64,000 nt of DNA from Rhizobium glycinendophyticum (GTDB lineage Bacteria > Pseudomonadota > Alphaproteobacteria > Rhizobiales > Rhizobiaceae). The stretch's first letter is position 1; each line of letters opens with the position of its first letter. The notes beneath the pieces are model-generated. The model made no database searches and was not told the DNA's origin. It worked only from the letters and a program-made list of their open reading frames with translations. The translations under genes and the position numbers were made by a program. Below, piece after piece: positions 19,643 through 30,731 of the stretch. The DNA is taken from NCBI RefSeq assembly GCF_006443685.1, contig NZ_VFYP01000002.1:467906-531905 (forward strand), read 5' to 3'.

Positions 19643-20482
19643 ATGACTGCTCGTATGGATAAGCGCTTCGCGGACTTGAAGGCGGAAGGCCGTCCGGCTC
19701 TCGTCACCTATTTCATGGGCGGCGATCCGGACTATGACACCTCTCTCGCCATCATGAAGGCACTGCCGGAAGCAGGCTCTGACGTAATAGAACTCGGCAT
19801 GCCCTTCTCCGATCCGATGGCCGATGGCCCGGCAATCCAGCTTGCCGGCCAGCGGGCCCTCAAGGCCGGCCAGACCCTCGTGCGCACGCTCGATCTGGCG
19901 CGCGAATTCCGCAAGACGGACAACGAAACGCCGATCGTCATGATGGGTTACTACAACCCGATTTACGTCTATGGCGTCGAGCGTTTCCTTGACGACGCAC
20001 TCGCAGCTGGCATCGACGGGCTGATTGTCGTCGACCTTCCGCCGGAAATGGATGACGAACTCTGCATCCCGGCTCGCAGCCGCGATATCAACTTCATTCG
20101 TCTCGCGACCCCGACCACCGACGACAAGCGCCTGCCCAAGGTGCTGGAGAACACGTCCGGCTTCGTCTATTATGTCTCGATGAACGGTATCACCGGGTCT
20201 TCGCTGCCGGATCCGTCCCGCGTCTCAGGCGCTGTTCAGCGGATCAAGAACCACACGAACCTTCCAATCTGCGTCGGCTTCGGCGTGAAGACTGCCGAAC
20301 ATGCGCGGTTGATCGGTGCGAATGCTGATGGCGTCGTCGTCGGCACGGCGATTGTCAATCAGGTTGCCACCAATCTCACCACCGACGGGAAAGCCACGGC
20401 TGACACGGTACAGGCCGTCGTTACGCTTGTTCGCGGTCTTGCCAGCGGCGTGCGCAGCGCGCGCCTTGCTGCGGCCGAATAA
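19643..20482 (+). CDS. trpA: tryptophan synthase alpha chain
   Basis: Cleaves indole-3-glycerol phosphate to indole and glyceraldehyde 3-phosphate. The 279-residue product has the catalytic acids Glu50 ([11 protein letters not shown]) and Asp61 (ADGPAIQ), [11 protein letters not shown] and the flexible-loop segment TPTTDDKRL. It starts two bases after the trpB stop, so it is translated with it. accD follows after 38 bp. Confidence 0.97.
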   Translation: MTARMDKRFADLKAEGRPALVTYFMGGDPDYDTSLAIMKALPEAGSDVIELGMPFSDPMADGPAIQLAGQRALKAGQTLVRTLDLAREFRKTDNETPIVMMGYYNPIYVYGVERFLDDALAAGIDGLIVVDLPPEMDDELCIPARSRDINFIRLATPTTDDKRLPKVLENTSGFVYYVSMNGITGSSLPDPSRVSGAVQRIKNHTNLPICVGFGVKTAEHARLIGANADGVVVGTAIVNQVATNLTTDGKATADTVQAVVTLVRGLASGVRSARLAAAE

Positions 20483-20520
20483 CTTTCCCATATGGACTGG
20501 AAACGTCAGGAGTACACCGC

Positions 20521-21417
20521 GTGAACTGGATCACCAACTATGTTCGCCCGCGCATCAATTCCATGCTGGGCCGCCGCGAAGTTCCGGAAAATCTCTGGAT
20601 CAAGTGCCCGGAAACGGGCGAGATGGTCTTCCACAAGGATCTGGAAGAGAACAAGTGGGTGATCCCGGCCTCGGGCTACCACATGAAGATGCCGGCCAAG
20701 GCCCGCCTGACCGACCTTTTCGACAGTGGTCAGTACGAGGCTCTGCCGCAGCCGAAGGTGGCGCAGGATCCACTGAAGTTCCGCGATTCCAAGAAATACA
20801 CAGATCGCCTGAAAGACAGTCGTCTGAAGACCGAACAGGAAGACACAATCCTCGCCGGCGTCGGCACTGTCCGGGGCCTGAAGCTCGTCGCCGTCGTGCA
20901 TGAGTTCAACTTCATGGGCGGCTCGCTCGGCATCGCCGCTGGCGAAGCGATCGTGAAGGCATTCGAACGCGCCATCAAGGAAAAGTGCCCGCTGGTCATG
21001 TTCCCGGCTTCAGGTGGCGCCCGCATGCAGGAGGGCATTCTTTCCCTCATGCAGCTGCCGCGCACGACGGTCGCCGTCGACATGCTGAAGGAAGCCGGCC
21101 AGCCTTACATCGTGGTCTTGACCAACCCGACCACGGGCGGCGTCACGGCTTCCTATGCCATGCTAGGCGACCTGCACATTGCAGAACCGGGTGCCGAAAT
21201 CTGCTTTGCCGGCAAGCGCGTGATCGAACAGACGATCCGCGAAAAGCTGCCGGAAGGTTTCCAGACTTCGGAATATCTGCTGGAGCACGGCATGGTCGAT
21301 ATGGTGGTGAAGCGCCATGACATTCCAGACACACTGGCCCGCCTCTTGAAAATCATGACCAAGCGTCCGGCAAACGACACCGCAGTTGTGGTGCCGGCGG
21401 CTAAGGCATCGGCCTGA
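20521..21417 (+). CDS. accD: acetyl-CoA carboxylase carboxyltransferase, beta subunit
   Basis: Beta half of the carboxyltransferase that makes malonyl-CoA for fatty acid synthesis. The 298-residue product has the crotonase-like core with [17 protein letters not shown] and [17 protein letters not shown], and the [20 protein letters not shown] segment. The N-terminal zinc ribbon is degenerate. Where the usual protein has two CxxC pairs, this one has CPET (only Cys28 kept) and IPAS, so it should not bind zinc in the normal way. Start is GTG at 20521. It follows trpA in the trp-acc-fol cluster. Confidence 0.96.
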   Translation: MNWITNYVRPRINSMLGRREVPENLWIKCPETGEMVFHKDLEENKWVIPASGYHMKMPAKARLTDLFDSGQYEALPQPKVAQDPLKFRDSKKYTDRLKDSRLKTEQEDTILAGVGTVRGLKLVAVVHEFNFMGGSLGIAAGEAIVKAFERAIKEKCPLVMFPASGGARMQEGILSLMQLPRTTVAVDMLKEAGQPYIVVLTNPTTGGVTASYAMLGDLHIAEPGAEICFAGKRVIEQTIREKLPEGFQTSEYLLEHGMVDMVVKRHDIPDTLARLLKIMTKRPANDTAVVVPAAKASA

Positions 21418-21457
21418 GACCCCATTCCGTCGAGGCCGCGGCAGCGGAACATATGTG

Positions 21458-22798
21458 ATGACAACCCCTATCGTCAGCTTGGCCGACGCAGAGATCGAAA
21501 AGCTCATGGGGTTGCACCCCAAGGGATACGATCTCTCGCTCGATCGTATCCGCCGTCTCCTCGACGTGTTGGGAAATCCCCAAGCGCGTCTTCCGCCGGT
21601 CATCCATGTGGCCGGCACCAATGGCAAGGGCTCGGCAACAGCCTTCTGTCGTGCCCTTCTGGAAGCCCAAGGCCTTTCGGTCCACGTTCATACATCACCG
21701 CATCTCGTTCGCTGGCATGAGCGTTATCGTCTCGGCGTGAAGGGTGGTCCAGGACGTTTGGTCGAAGATGAGCTCTTCGCAAACGCCTTGCGCCGCGTCG
21801 CAGATGCAAATGGCGGCAAGCCGATCACGGTTTTCGAGATCCTCACGGCTGTTACCTTCATTCTGTTTTCCGAGCAGCCGGCGGATGTTGCCGTCATCGA
21901 AGTTGGCCTCGGCGGCCGCTTCGACGCGACCAATGTGATCGACAAACCTGCCGTGTCCATCATTCAGCCGATCTCTCTCGACCACCAGGCCTATCTCGGT
22001 GACCGGGTGGAACTGATCGCGGCTGAAAAGGCCGGGATCATGAAGCGCGGCATTCCTGTCGTCATCGGCCATCAGGAATTCGACGGTGCCAAGGACGTTC
22101 TGATCAGCACGGCTGAGCGACTTGGCTGTCCGCTGACCGTCTTTGCCCAAGATTTCCTCGGCTATGAGGAGTTTGGTCGGCTTGTTTATCAGGATGAATT
22201 CGGCCTGATGGATCTACCGCTCCCCCGCTTGCCGGGGCGTCACCAGATCGGCAATGCGGCGACCGCTATTCGGGCCGTGAAAGCCGCTGGATTCCCGGTG
22301 ACCGACCAGATCGCCGAGAAGGCGATGTTGTCAGTCGAATGGCCTGGTCGATTGCAGCGTCTAACGGAGGGCGCTCTCATCGAGCACGCGCCTGTTGGCG
22401 CCGAGATCTGGCTGGACGGCGGACACAATCCGGGTGCCGGTGAAGTCATTGCCGAAGCCATGGCCGCGATGGAAGAAAAGCAGGCGCGTCCGCTGCATCT
22501 GATTGTCGGCATGATCAACACCAAGGACCCGATCGGATATTTCCGGGCCTTCACGGATATCGCGCACGAGGTCTACACGGTTCCGATCCTTGGTTCGGAT
22601 GTAGGTCTGGATCCGGTGGCTCTTGCCCAATCCGCGGCAGAGGCTGGATTAAAGGCGTTGCCGATGAGTTCTGTCGGTGAAGCACTGGAAGCCATTCGTA
22701 CGCGCAGTGCTGATTCTGCCCCGCCGCGCATCATGATTGGCGGATCGCTATATCTCGCCGGCAACGTCCTTGCCCAAAACGGCACTATCCCGACATGA
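21458..22798 (+). CDS. folC: folylpolyglutamate synthase / dihydrofolate synthase
   Basis: Adds L-glutamate to dihydropteroate and extends folate polyglutamates. The 446-residue product is a Mur-ligase-type enzyme. It shows the P-loop VAGTNGKGSATAF (about 48-60), the central-domain motif EVGLGGRFDATN, the HHQAYLG-type metal region SLDHQAYLGD and the C-terminal WLDGGHNPGAG. ATG at 21458 was chosen over a frame reaching back into accD. It closes the trpF-B-A-accD-folC cluster and is followed by a shared terminator. Confidence 0.95.
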   Translation: MTTPIVSLADAEIEKLMGLHPKGYDLSLDRIRRLLDVLGNPQARLPPVIHVAGTNGKGSATAFCRALLEAQGLSVHVHTSPHLVRWHERYRLGVKGGPGRLVEDELFANALRRVADANGGKPITVFEILTAVTFILFSEQPADVAVIEVGLGGRFDATNVIDKPAVSIIQPISLDHQAYLGDRVELIAAEKAGIMKRGIPVVIGHQEFDGAKDVLISTAERLGCPLTVFAQDFLGYEEFGRLVYQDEFGLMDLPLPRLPGRHQIGNAATAIRAVKAAGFPVTDQIAEKAMLSVEWPGRLQRLTEGALIEHAPVGAEIWLDGGHNPGAGEVIAEAMAAMEEKQARPLHLIVGMINTKDPIGYFRAFTDIAHEVYTVPILGSDVGLDPVALAQSAAEAGLKALPMSSVGEALEAIRTRSADSAPPRIMIGGSLYLAGNVLAQNGTIPT

Positions 22799-22801
22799 AA
22801 A

Positions 22802-22826
22802 AAGCCCGGTTGAGCCGGGCTTCTTG
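22802..22826. terminator. bidirectional terminator between folC and trxA
   Basis: AAGCCCGG (22802-22809) pairs with CCGGGCTT (22815-22822) around TTGAG, with an A-run on the left and TTCTTG on the right. It serves the convergent folC and trxA transcripts, better on the trxA side. Confidence 0.8.
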
Positions 22827-22850
22827 TCTCTAAAGCTGTGCGGCAGCCAC

Positions 22851-23171
22851 TCAGGCCGCGCCGGCGATCCAGCTGGTAAGCGCGGTCTTCGGAGCGGCGC
22901 CGACCTTGATGTCAGCCACTTCACCACCCTTGAAGACAGCAAGCGTCGGGATGGACCGCACGCCGAACTGGGCAGCCAGCTCCGGATTTTCGTCAATGTT
23001 CAGCTTGGCAATCTTCACCTTGCCGGCCATCTCGTTCGAAATTTCTTCGAGGCTCGGAGCAATCATCTTGCAGGGGCCGCACCATTCAGCCCAGAAATCG
23101 ACGACGACCGGTTCGGACGCGTTGAGAACCTCTGCCTGAAAATTGGATGTGTCGACTTTCACGGTAGCCAT
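22851..23171 (-). CDS. trxA: thioredoxin
   Basis: Small thiol-disulfide oxidoreductase of the cytosol. The 106-residue product has WAEWCGPCK with the redox Cys31 and Cys34, the structural Asp in VDFWA and the cis-Pro in [14 protein letters not shown] at 23171 is preceded by GGAG; longer frames have no conservation. It lies 73 bp after addA on the same strand, the end of a long minus-strand run. Confidence 0.96.
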   Translation of the reverse strand: MATVKVDTSNFQAEVLNASEPVVVDFWAEWCGPCKMIAPSLEEISNEMAGKVKIAKLNIDENPELAAQFGVRSIPTLAVFKGGEVADIKVGAAPKTALTSWIAGAA

Positions 23172-23244
23172 GGGGCTCTCCTTATAGAACTGGAATTGAC
23201 TAGATATGTGATGCCGCGTCGCGGGAATTTCAATATGCGGTATG

Positions 23245-26200
23245 TCACGATGTTTGAAGGTCGGCAAGGGAGCGCGCAAGGACTGTGTCGTCAAGACGGA
23301 CGAGGCTTCCGGTCTCGGTGTAGACGAGCCAGCATTCGATGGACTTTTCGGTGTAAAGCGGTTTCAGGATCTCTCTGTAGATCGCAAGCTGTGCGCGGTG
23401 CGAGAGGGGTGCTGAGGCAGCGTCGCGGGGCGGTTTTCGGTTGGTCTTGTAGTCGGCGATCACGACCTTGTCCGGAAGGACGGCCATGCGGTCCAGACGG
23501 CCGGAAACGGCCCGGGGCTCACCACGCAGCATCAGCGTTCCCATGACGGAGACTTCCGCCTGGCTTCTGTCAGTGAAGAGTGATGTCAGGTCTGGATTTT
23601 CCAGAATAGACAATACCGTCGAGATGAGGCGCTGGCGTTCTGGCATTGGCCAGAAACGGGCCGACCTGTTCACGTAGCGCTCCGCCGCATCGGCCCACTC
23701 CGCCCGGGGAACCTCGGGAAGGTTTTGCAGCATGCGGTGGATCAGGCGACCCCGCTGAAGGGCAATGTCCGGCTTCTCATCCGATACGAAGAGAGCCGAG
23801 GCCGTGATCATGTCCTCGCTGTCGTCATCGATCAGAATGCTTCCCGCGGTCGATGGGCTTAAAGGACGTGGTAGCGCGATGGGCGGGGGAAGAGGCCGCC
23901 ACAGATGTTTCGGCAGGTCGATCGTATGCTGTTCTTCGCTGGATTCGAGCGCTTGGGGAAATTCGCGGTCTCGATCCGGCATGCTCCAACGGACGCCGTT
24001 CCAGGTTCCATCCGGCCCATGATACTCTGCTGGTACGCAGCGTGTTTCGTCGGCTTTGAGGGCGTCGAGGACCATCCGGTGCCAGATATCGCCGGGATCA
24101 TTGACGCCGCGATAACCGGCGATGATCAGTCGGTCAGCTGCCCGTGTCATCGCCACATAGAGCAGCCGGCGATATTCCTCTTCCGCAAGAGCTTGCAGTC
24201 GATCGCTGTCACGCTGTGTCAGGGAGTTGGACAGAGACTTTCCCGGCACCCAGAATGGGGTTGCAACACCATCTTCCGCCTCCAGCAGGCGAAACTTCGC
24301 CAGGTGGTTGCTGTTGAATGGCTTTGAACCACCATCGACCAGAAACACGATCGGTGCCTCCAATCCTTTGGAGGCATGCACGGTCATGATGCGGACTTCG
24401 TTCCGCTCCTTGTCCTGCTCACGCTTCACCTCCGGCGCTTCCATCTCCAGCGTCGAGATGAAGGATTGCAGGCCGGGCAGACCAGCCGTCTCGAATGCGA
24501 GGGCAAAGCTCAGGAATTCGTCGAGAATGTCGCTCACCTCAGATCCGAGCCGCGCGAGATACGCCTTGCGCCCATGGTGAGCGCCAAGCACGCGGGCGAA
24601 GAAGTCGTGGACCGAAAACACACGCGACTGCTCGAAAAATAAGGTGAGCGTCTCGAAGGTTCGGCGCCAGGGGGAATCCTCAGGCTCAGCCTGGTGCTGC
24701 AAACGGTGCCACAGGCTCTCGCCTTCCGGCCGCTCCGAAGCTAGCGTCAGAAGATCGTCTTCTGCGTGATTGAAGAGCGGGCACTTCAAGAGCGCCGCGA
24801 GCGACAGGTCGTCGTTCGGCAGCAGCATGAAGCGTCCCAGAGCCAGCATGTCCTGGACCGCGATGTGGCTCGTTAGCTTCAACCGATCGGCACCAGCGAC
24901 AGGAATGTTATACGGCCGCTTGAGTGCACGGGTCAGGGAATTGACGAAACTGTCGCGTTTGCGGACGAGAACCAGGATATCGCCCGGCCGAATCAAGCGC
25001 ACGCGCCCGTCTTCGATGATCGTTTGGCGCCCGACCATCTCGCGGATCTGGTAGGCGATCCGCCTGGCCAGAAGCGCAGACGGTGCGCTTTCCGGCGTTG
25101 CATCGAAAGGCGCGGTCCAGTCTTCCGTCTTTTCCTGTTTGTCGGCGACAATCATATCCCAAACGTCGACGACGCCGGGTTGCCCAATCCGGCTGGAGCG
25201 ATGAACAATATCATCTCCGCCGGCGCTTAGGCCGCGACGGTTCTCCGGTGCAAGGAATACCTGATCAACCGCCTGCAGAACGGATTCGGTGGAACGGAAG
25301 GAGAGGGGCAATCGGACCGCGTTGAAGGTCTGGCCGCTCTGGGACACAGCCGTTTGTGTCTGCTTCGCCTCGGCCGAAAACTGTTCCGGACGTGCGCCCT
25401 GAAAGGAATAGATTGACTGCTTCTCATCACCCACGGCGAAAAAGGTGCGGATGCCCGCTTTCGCGCTGGCTCCGCTGAAGAAGTCTTCCCGCAACGACCG
25501 AATAACGGCCCATTGGATAGGGCTCGTATCCTGCGCCTCGTCGACCAGGATATGATCGATGCCCTGGTCAAGTTTGTAATGCACCCAGGCGCCGACATCG
25601 CTGCGCGTCAGCAGTTGTGCGGTGCGGACGATCAGGTCCTCGAAATCGAGCTGTGAACGCCGCTTCTTAAGCTCCTCGTAATCAGTGTCCAGCCGCAGGG
25701 CGAGCGTTAGGGCTGCCTTTGTCGCTTCGTACATGCGGAATATCCGCAGTCTGTCGCGCCTCGTCATGACATGCTCGCGCGCAGCGATGACGGCATCTTT
25801 AAGCTCGGGCGCCGCTTTCGTCATGGCTGCGGCGATAAGGGAACTATCGGCCTTGGCAGTTTCCGAACTTGTCAAAAAGGCACTATCGATCAGGCTTACC
25901 CGTAGCAGGGGATCGGTTTCGACAAGAGCACGTTCTAAGGTCTCGGCAACGGCGCGGACCTTTTCTCCACCCTTCTCCAAAGCCAGCCGGATATAATGCG
26001 CAAAGCTCGGTCCCGAGAGCCCAGCAAGGGGCCAGTAATCCGCGGCGCGCGAGAGTTCGGTTTCGGTCGGACCTATGCCGAAACGCTGCCGCAGCGCGAG
26101 ATCAAGCCCGCCAAACCTTTCTGCTGCCCCACGAAAATCACGTACGGCGTGCCGATTGGCAACGATATCGCCGATCAGGTTCTCCAATCCGCTTTCATCC

Positions 26201-26808
26201 GCAATGCTCAGAACCTTGGAGAAAGCTTCGGCGAGCGCGGGATCGTTTTCCGTGGATGTCGCCGTCAAAAGTGATCGCCTGGCCTCTGCAAGAACGGTTA
26301 CGGCCGCACGATCGTCCAAGACATTGAAGTGGCCAGCAACATTCGCTTCCAGCGGAAATTGATGCAGCAAGGCCTCGCAGAAGGCGTGGATGGTCTGGAT
26401 TTTCAACCCACCCGGTGTTTCCAAAGCTTTTGCAAATAGCCGTCGAGCAGTTGCGAGCGTCACGCGATCCGGTTGTCGCTGCTCAATCCTGGCAATCCGC
26501 TGAGACAACTCGGCGTCATCGAGCGTCGCCCACTCAGCCAAGCGCTGAAACACGCGGTTCGACATCTCTGAAGCCGCAGCCTTGGTATAGGTGAGGCAGA
26601 GGATAGAGGAGGGGCGAGCGCCAGCGAGCAGCAGGCGGATCACCCGCTGCGTCAAGACATGCGTCTTGCCGGAACCGGCATTAGCAGACACCCAGGCCGA
26701 CTGGCCTGGATGGGAGGCCCGGGACTGTTCTCGCGAGGTCCAGTCCAGCAACGCGGCGGGGTCGCTGTTGCTGGGCAACGTGTCGATGCCGAGATCGCTT
26801 TCACTCAT
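23245..26808 (-). CDS. addA: double-strand-break repair helicase/nuclease AddA
   Basis: AddA of the AddAB complex, the alphaproteobacterial equivalent of RecBCD, which resects broken ends for RecA. The 1187-residue product has UvrD-type helicase motifs: Walker A in [16 protein letters not shown] (about 41-56), DEAQDTS for motif II, and [18 protein letters not shown] for motif V. The C-terminal RecB-like nuclease shows [16 protein letters not shown] at 26808 was selected because it overlaps the addB stop by eight bases; the upstream frame lies inside addB. trxA follows. Confidence 0.95.
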   Translation of the reverse strand: MSESDLGIDTLPSNSDPAALLDWTSREQSRASHPGQSAWVSANAGSGKTHVLTQRVIRLLLAGARPSSILCLTYTKAAASEMSNRVFQRLAEWATLDDAELSQRIARIEQRQPDRVTLATARRLFAKALETPGGLKIQTIHAFCEALLHQFPLEANVAGHFNVLDDRAAVTVLAEARRSLLTATSTENDPALAEAFSKVLSIADESGLENLIGDIVANRHAVRDFRGAAERFGGLDLALRQRFGIGPTETELSRAADYWPLAGLSGPSFAHYIRLALEKGGEKVRAVAETLERALVETDPLLRVSLIDSAFLTSSETAKADSSLIAAAMTKAAPELKDAVIAAREHVMTRRDRLRIFRMYEATKAALTLALRLDTDYEELKKRRSQLDFEDLIVRTAQLLTRSDVGAWVHYKLDQGIDHILVDEAQDTSPIQWAVIRSLREDFFSGASAKAGIRTFFAVGDEKQSIYSFQGARPEQFSAEAKQTQTAVSQSGQTFNAVRLPLSFRSTESVLQAVDQVFLAPENRRGLSAGGDDIVHRSSRIGQPGVVDVWDMIVADKQEKTEDWTAPFDATPESAPSALLARRIAYQIREMVGRQTIIEDGRVRLIRPGDILVLVRKRDSFVNSLTRALKRPYNIPVAGADRLKLTSHIAVQDMLALGRFMLLPNDDLSLAALLKCPLFNHAEDDLLTLASERPEGESLWHRLQHQAEPEDSPWRRTFETLTLFFEQSRVFSVHDFFARVLGAHHGRKAYLARLGSEVSDILDEFLSFALAFETAGLPGLQSFISTLEMEAPEVKREQDKERNEVRIMTVHASKGLEAPIVFLVDGGSKPFNSNHLAKFRLLEAEDGVATPFWVPGKSLSNSLTQRDSDRLQALAEEEYRRLLYVAMTRAADRLIIAGYRGVNDPGDIWHRMVLDALKADETRCVPAEYHGPDGTWNGVRWSMPDRDREFPQALESSEEQHTIDLPKHLWRPLPPPIALPRPLSPSTAGSILIDDDSEDMITASALFVSDEKPDIALQRGRLIHRMLQNLPEVPRAEWADAAERYVNRSARFWPMPERQRLISTVLSILENPDLTSLFTDRSQAEVSVMGTLMLRGEPRAVSGRLDRMAVLPDKVVIADYKTNRKPPRDAASAPLSHRAQLAIYREILKPLYTEKSIECWLVYTETGSLVRLDDTVLARSLADLQTS

Positions 26809-29800
26809 CGGCGCTCGCCTCCTCGGTATCGGCCGTCGACCACTCGGCGACGCGCGCGAGATGATCGTATTCGCCACCGTAACTGTTTTGCTCGGCGGGA
26901 ATGAGCCTTGAGACATAACCGCGCTCCCCGCTATGGAGAGCGGCAACGAAGCGGCCAAGTTCATCGACCGCCTGCGATGCCAGATCAGCTGCCGATTTCT
27001 TGTTGTCTCCGCGCCCGCTAAGTTCGTTGTTCACGGGATCCACCTTGAACCGGTCCCCAGGCCTCAGGCGAACATAGATCAGGTTTTCCGGTCGCACCTG
27101 CCCGGCGGGTTTGAACGCCCCTTGCAGAAGGGCGGCGGCTTCAAGCGCCAGCTGTGGATCGAGCAGGCTGCGGGCTTGCCCGACACTGGGCGCCAAACCC
27201 GTCTTGTAGTCGATGATGTCTGCATAACCGCTGCCCTTGATATCGATGCGGTCGGCGAGGCCGCTGATGGTGATGCCGACGGGCTCCAGAACTACGCTCC
27301 CCCGGACCTCCGTCAGGATCCGGCGCAGTTCCGGACGTCGCTTGCGTTCCCATTCGATAAATTCGGATGCCACGGCGTAGAAGCGCTGGCGCCACACGAC
27401 GTCGAGGTGCAGGGGAAGGGCCTCCGTCAGGAACTCCTCGTCGGTGATGGCACGTAGGATGTCGATGGCGTCGCGGCGACTGGGATCGTGGTTCTCTCGA
27501 ACGAAACGATCGACAATTCGATGATAAAGGGTACCACGCTCCGCCGCACCGGGATCCTGATTGAACGGCTCCACGGCATCGAGCCTGAGGATGCGTCGCG
27601 CGTAAATCGCATAGGGGTCCCGTCGGAACCGGCCAACTTCGGAAAAGCTGAAGGATTGAGGCTGAAGTTCGAGACGGGGCCGGGGCGCCGGACGCTGGGC
27701 AGGCGGCTGGCTGTCTCCCTGGTCGATTAAATCGGCATAGCGGCGAAACACCTGGCCGCGCAGCTTCATTGCTTCCTCGAGTTCACGCCCCCCCAGCGCC
27801 AAAAGCCGCTGGAGCCAGCGGGAGGCAACGGTTGGGGCGGATCCCTGTCGAAGCGCACGGGTGAAGATCAGTTTGCGCGTCCCACAGGCCATCTGGAAGT
27901 CGTGCGCGACCTGACCGGTCTGTCGCTCGGGTGGTTCGAGTCCGATGTCGGTCTTCATCATCCGCGATAGGAAGGGATTGTTTTTGGTCTGGCCCGGCCA
28001 GCTGCCCTCGTTCATGCCGCCGATGACCATCATGTCGACATTCTGCAGGCGGGCTTCGAGCGTACCGAAGATAAAGACGCGTGGATGGCGCATGGCTCTC
28101 GGTTTGACCGCCTGACCGGCCATCAGCGCCGTCAGGATCTCCACCCATTGCCCTCCGTCCGCCTCGATCTGTCCGTCGGCCTCCATCACCTGACCTAGCA
28201 GTTGCGCCAGCGTCTCGCCGCCCTCATTGCCCCATAGGGCCGCGAGATTCTGTCGGTCGTCAATGCAAACCGCCTCCAGAACACGGCCCGTCCGTTCGGC
28301 CCAATCGGCAAGGGTAAACCGATGCGTCAGCGATGAACCGTCCGTCGATCGAACAACTGCGGAAATCAGTGGCTCCACCCCTGCAACAATCTTGCTCGCC
28401 AGAAGGCGAGCAAGTTCGAGGTCTTCCGGCGGGACGGAGAGGCGCCACTGGGGCTTGTGCCGGTCCGCCAGATGTTCGACCATCCCCTCCTCGAAGAGGA
28501 CCTCCATCTCGGCAAGATCCAGCATGCGGATGCCGCCGCGCAAAGCGATGACCTCAAGCGCATCGGCAGCCCTGCGCATCGCTTCCTCAGAAAATCCGAA
28601 CCGGGCAAGCGGATGCTTGATCAGGGACACGATCGGGACTGGGTCGCCGGGCCTCAGGCAGGCTTCCGTGACGATCTGGGTCAGGGTAGCGGCAAGAGTA
28701 CCCGTCAATGGCGTACCCGCCGAATCGTCGGCCTCGATACCGAAGCGAGCCAACTCGGACATGACGCGGCGCGCAAGCGCGCGGTCGGGCGTGATCAAGG
28801 CAACGCGGCTTTCCGAGACATCGGCCGTCTCTTCGAGGGCAAGCCGAAGCGCTATTGCAATAGCCGTCGCCTCCTCTCTCTCATTCGCTGCTTCGATCAA
28901 AGATACGTCTTGGAAAGCCGCCAAGACGCGCCCGGTTGCGAAATCGTCGCGCCAAGACTTCCAGCTGTCGGTGGCTTCGGCCGGCGCCATGGCCCGGGAG
29001 ACGATCTCCGTCCGATCCTGCAGCACGGCCTCTGCTTGGGCGAGCGCAGTAATCTCGCTGCGCTCCATACCCATGTGTCGCAAAAGCTGGGCGAGGCCAT
29101 ACTGAGGATGCCCGCGAACGGCCGGGTTGGGCGCAAGGGCCGACATGCCTCGATCATTCAGCTTCAGCCAGTCTTCTTCCGGCATATGTTGGTCGAGGCC
29201 GGGCAGCACGACGACCCCGTTATCAAGTCCACCAATCGCAGCGATTAATTCCGCCGCAGCCGGAATCGAGCCCGTCGACCCAGCAACGATGATCGGCCCG
29301 GTGGACGCCGCCCGGCGAAGGCGCTCGGCCTCAGCCCGCAACACGGCGTCGCGGTGCCGGGCGGGCGACGAACGCACCAGTTCCTTCAGTCGTTCAGGCC
29401 AGAAAGTCGTTGCGATCTTGAGGAATTCCAGCGTCAGCTGCCACCAGGAACCGAAGTCTGCCGATTGGAGGTTGTTCAGGTTTTCCCAGTCGCAGCCTTC
29501 AGTCTCAGCCGCTTCGATCAACTCGACGAGCGCTCGAGCAAGCCAGACGGCATCGGCCGGGCTTGCGGGAGCGACAAGAGGCGTGTCGCTGTGAATTGAG
29601 CGCACGATTTCCGGCAACTGGTTTCGCCAGGCGAGGATCAAGCGGGCAAGCTCAAGCAGCATGACTGTGCCGCTGACCGGCGGGGCGAGATCCATCAGGA
29701 GAGGCGTGCCCTGATCGAAATAGCCGATGTCATCGTCCGTTTCGCCGAGAGGTCGAATGTTAGGCAAGATTGCGGACCGACCTCCCAGCAGATCCACAAA

Positions 29801-29989
29801 TTCCGACCGCAGCACACGTGCCGCGCGTCGCGTCGGCACGAGAATGGTCACCTTGGCTAGGGACAGGGGGTCGTTGGGGTCGTAGCGGTAACCTTGCACC
29901 AGCGAACCGTCGAGCAGCGCCTGCGTCAGCGTCTTAAGGAAAGGACGCCCCGGTGGAATGGTAAAGACACGGGGGGATTCCGCTGCCAC
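26801..29989 (-). CDS. addB: double-strand-break repair protein AddB
   Basis: Partner of AddA, with an inactive or degenerate helicase body and a C-terminal RecB-like nuclease. The 1062-residue product has the nuclease motif DIIDYKTGLAPSVGQARSL near residue 955. Its C-terminal tail (ERGYVSRLIPAEQN and what follows) lacks the Cys cluster that holds a 4Fe-4S centre in Bacillus AddB. GTG at 29989 was chosen because GGAG precedes it and it starts three bases after the uridylyltransferase stop. The gene order addB-addA with the MurU-like and TsaE genes ahead is shared with Caulobacter and other alphaproteobacteria. Confidence 0.93.
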   Translation of the reverse strand: MAAESPRVFTIPPGRPFLKTLTQALLDGSLVQGYRYDPNDPLSLAKVTILVPTRRAARVLRSEFVDLLGGRSAILPNIRPLGETDDDIGYFDQGTPLLMDLAPPVSGTVMLLELARLILAWRNQLPEIVRSIHSDTPLVAPASPADAVWLARALVELIEAAETEGCDWENLNNLQSADFGSWWQLTLEFLKIATTFWPERLKELVRSSPARHRDAVLRAEAERLRRAASTGPIIVAGSTGSIPAAAELIAAIGGLDNGVVVLPGLDQHMPEEDWLKLNDRGMSALAPNPAVRGHPQYGLAQLLRHMGMERSEITALAQAEAVLQDRTEIVSRAMAPAEATDSWKSWRDDFATGRVLAAFQDVSLIEAANEREEATAIAIALRLALEETADVSESRVALITPDRALARRVMSELARFGIEADDSAGTPLTGTLAATLTQIVTEACLRPGDPVPIVSLIKHPLARFGFSEEAMRRAADALEVIALRGGIRMLDLAEMEVLFEEGMVEHLADRHKPQWRLSVPPEDLELARLLASKIVAGVEPLISAVVRSTDGSSLTHRFTLADWAERTGRVLEAVCIDDRQNLAALWGNEGGETLAQLLGQVMEADGQIEADGGQWVEILTALMAGQAVKPRAMRHPRVFIFGTLEARLQNVDMMVIGGMNEGSWPGQTKNNPFLSRMMKTDIGLEPPERQTGQVAHDFQMACGTRKLIFTRALRQGSAPTVASRWLQRLLALGGRELEEAMKLRGQVFRRYADLIDQGDSQPPAQRPAPRPRLELQPQSFSFSEVGRFRRDPYAIYARRILRLDAVEPFNQDPGAAERGTLYHRIVDRFVRENHDPSRRDAIDILRAITDEEFLTEALPLHLDVVWRQRFYAVASEFIEWERKRRPELRRILTEVRGSVVLEPVGITISGLADRIDIKGSGYADIIDYKTGLAPSVGQARSLLDPQLALEAAALLQGAFKPAGQVRPENLIYVRLRPGDRFKVDPVNNELSGRGDNKKSAADLASQAVDELGRFVAALHSGERGYVSRLIPAEQNSYGGEYDHLARVAEWSTADTEEASADE

Positions 29990-29991
29990 GT

Positions 29992-30726
29992 TCAACTCTC
30001 CTGCCGATAGCGAGCGATCATAGCCTCGGCCGGTGCGACAGCATCCGGTGTGCCAACCGTCAGCCAATGTCCTTCGAGTTGCTCTCCAAATAGCCGTCGC
30101 GCGGCGATCGCACGGTCAAAATAGATGTTGAGATTGAAGGGTTCCTCCGGGGCGTCGGACAACAGCGCCGGCATCAGGGTCAGCGCACCAGCATAGACGA
30201 CCGGGGCAGGATCTCCGACGCGAAAGCGTGTCAGCGCTCCGTCCGCAGCCATGGAAAAGTCGTTCTTACCATTGTGGCCAGTCGTGCGGCTCTCTTCAAC
30301 GCAGAGCATCGCCATATCCATGGTCCCGGGGTCGAAACGGTTACCTAACCGCGTGAGGTTAGAAGGTTTTCCCTCAGGTTCACCGATCCAGAACAGATCC
30401 GCATTCATCACGAGAGCCGGTACAGCGCGATCGAGGAGTTTAAGGCCCCGGGCCAGCCCGCCGCCGGAATCCATCAGCCGCGCCCGCTCGTCTGAAATGA
30501 TGATGTCCAACCCTTCGACGTTCGCCAAATGGCGCTCCATCTGGTCTGCATGATGATGGACATTGACCACCACCGTCGTAACGCCTGCTTCTCTCAGAGC
30601 ATCCAGCGCATAGTCGATCATTGCCTTGCCGCCGATCTTGACGAGCGGTTTAGGCGTCGTGTCGGTGATAGGTCTCATTCGCGTACCGAGACCGGCCGCG
30701 AGTACCATGGCTTGTGTGATGGTCAT
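29992..30726 (-). CDS. MurU-like sugar-phosphate nucleotidyltransferase
   Basis: Probable MurNAc-1-phosphate uridylyltransferase of cell-wall recycling. The 244-residue product has the nucleotidyltransferase signature AAGLGTRMRPITDTTPKPL (about 9-27), the metal-binding MNADLFWIGE and the DSGGGLARGL motif. It follows the TsaE/kinase fusion by five bases. In Pseudomonas, MurU works after the kinase AmgK, so kinase plus uridylyltransferase here look like the AmgK-MurU shortcut to UDP-MurNAc. ATG at 30726 is used because the longer frame runs into the fusion gene. The substrate is inferred from context; a more general glucose-1-phosphate-type role is possible. Confidence 0.82.
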   Translation of the reverse strand: MTITQAMVLAAGLGTRMRPITDTTPKPLVKIGGKAMIDYALDALREAGVTTVVVNVHHHADQMERHLANVEGLDIIISDERARLMDSGGGLARGLKLLDRAVPALVMNADLFWIGEPEGKPSNLTRLGNRFDPGTMDMAMLCVEESRTTGHNGKNDFSMAADGALTRFRVGDPAPVVYAGALTLMPALLSDAPEEPFNLNIYFDRAIAARRLFGEQLEGHWLTVGTPDAVAPAEAMIARYRQES

Positions 30727-30731
30727 TTGAA

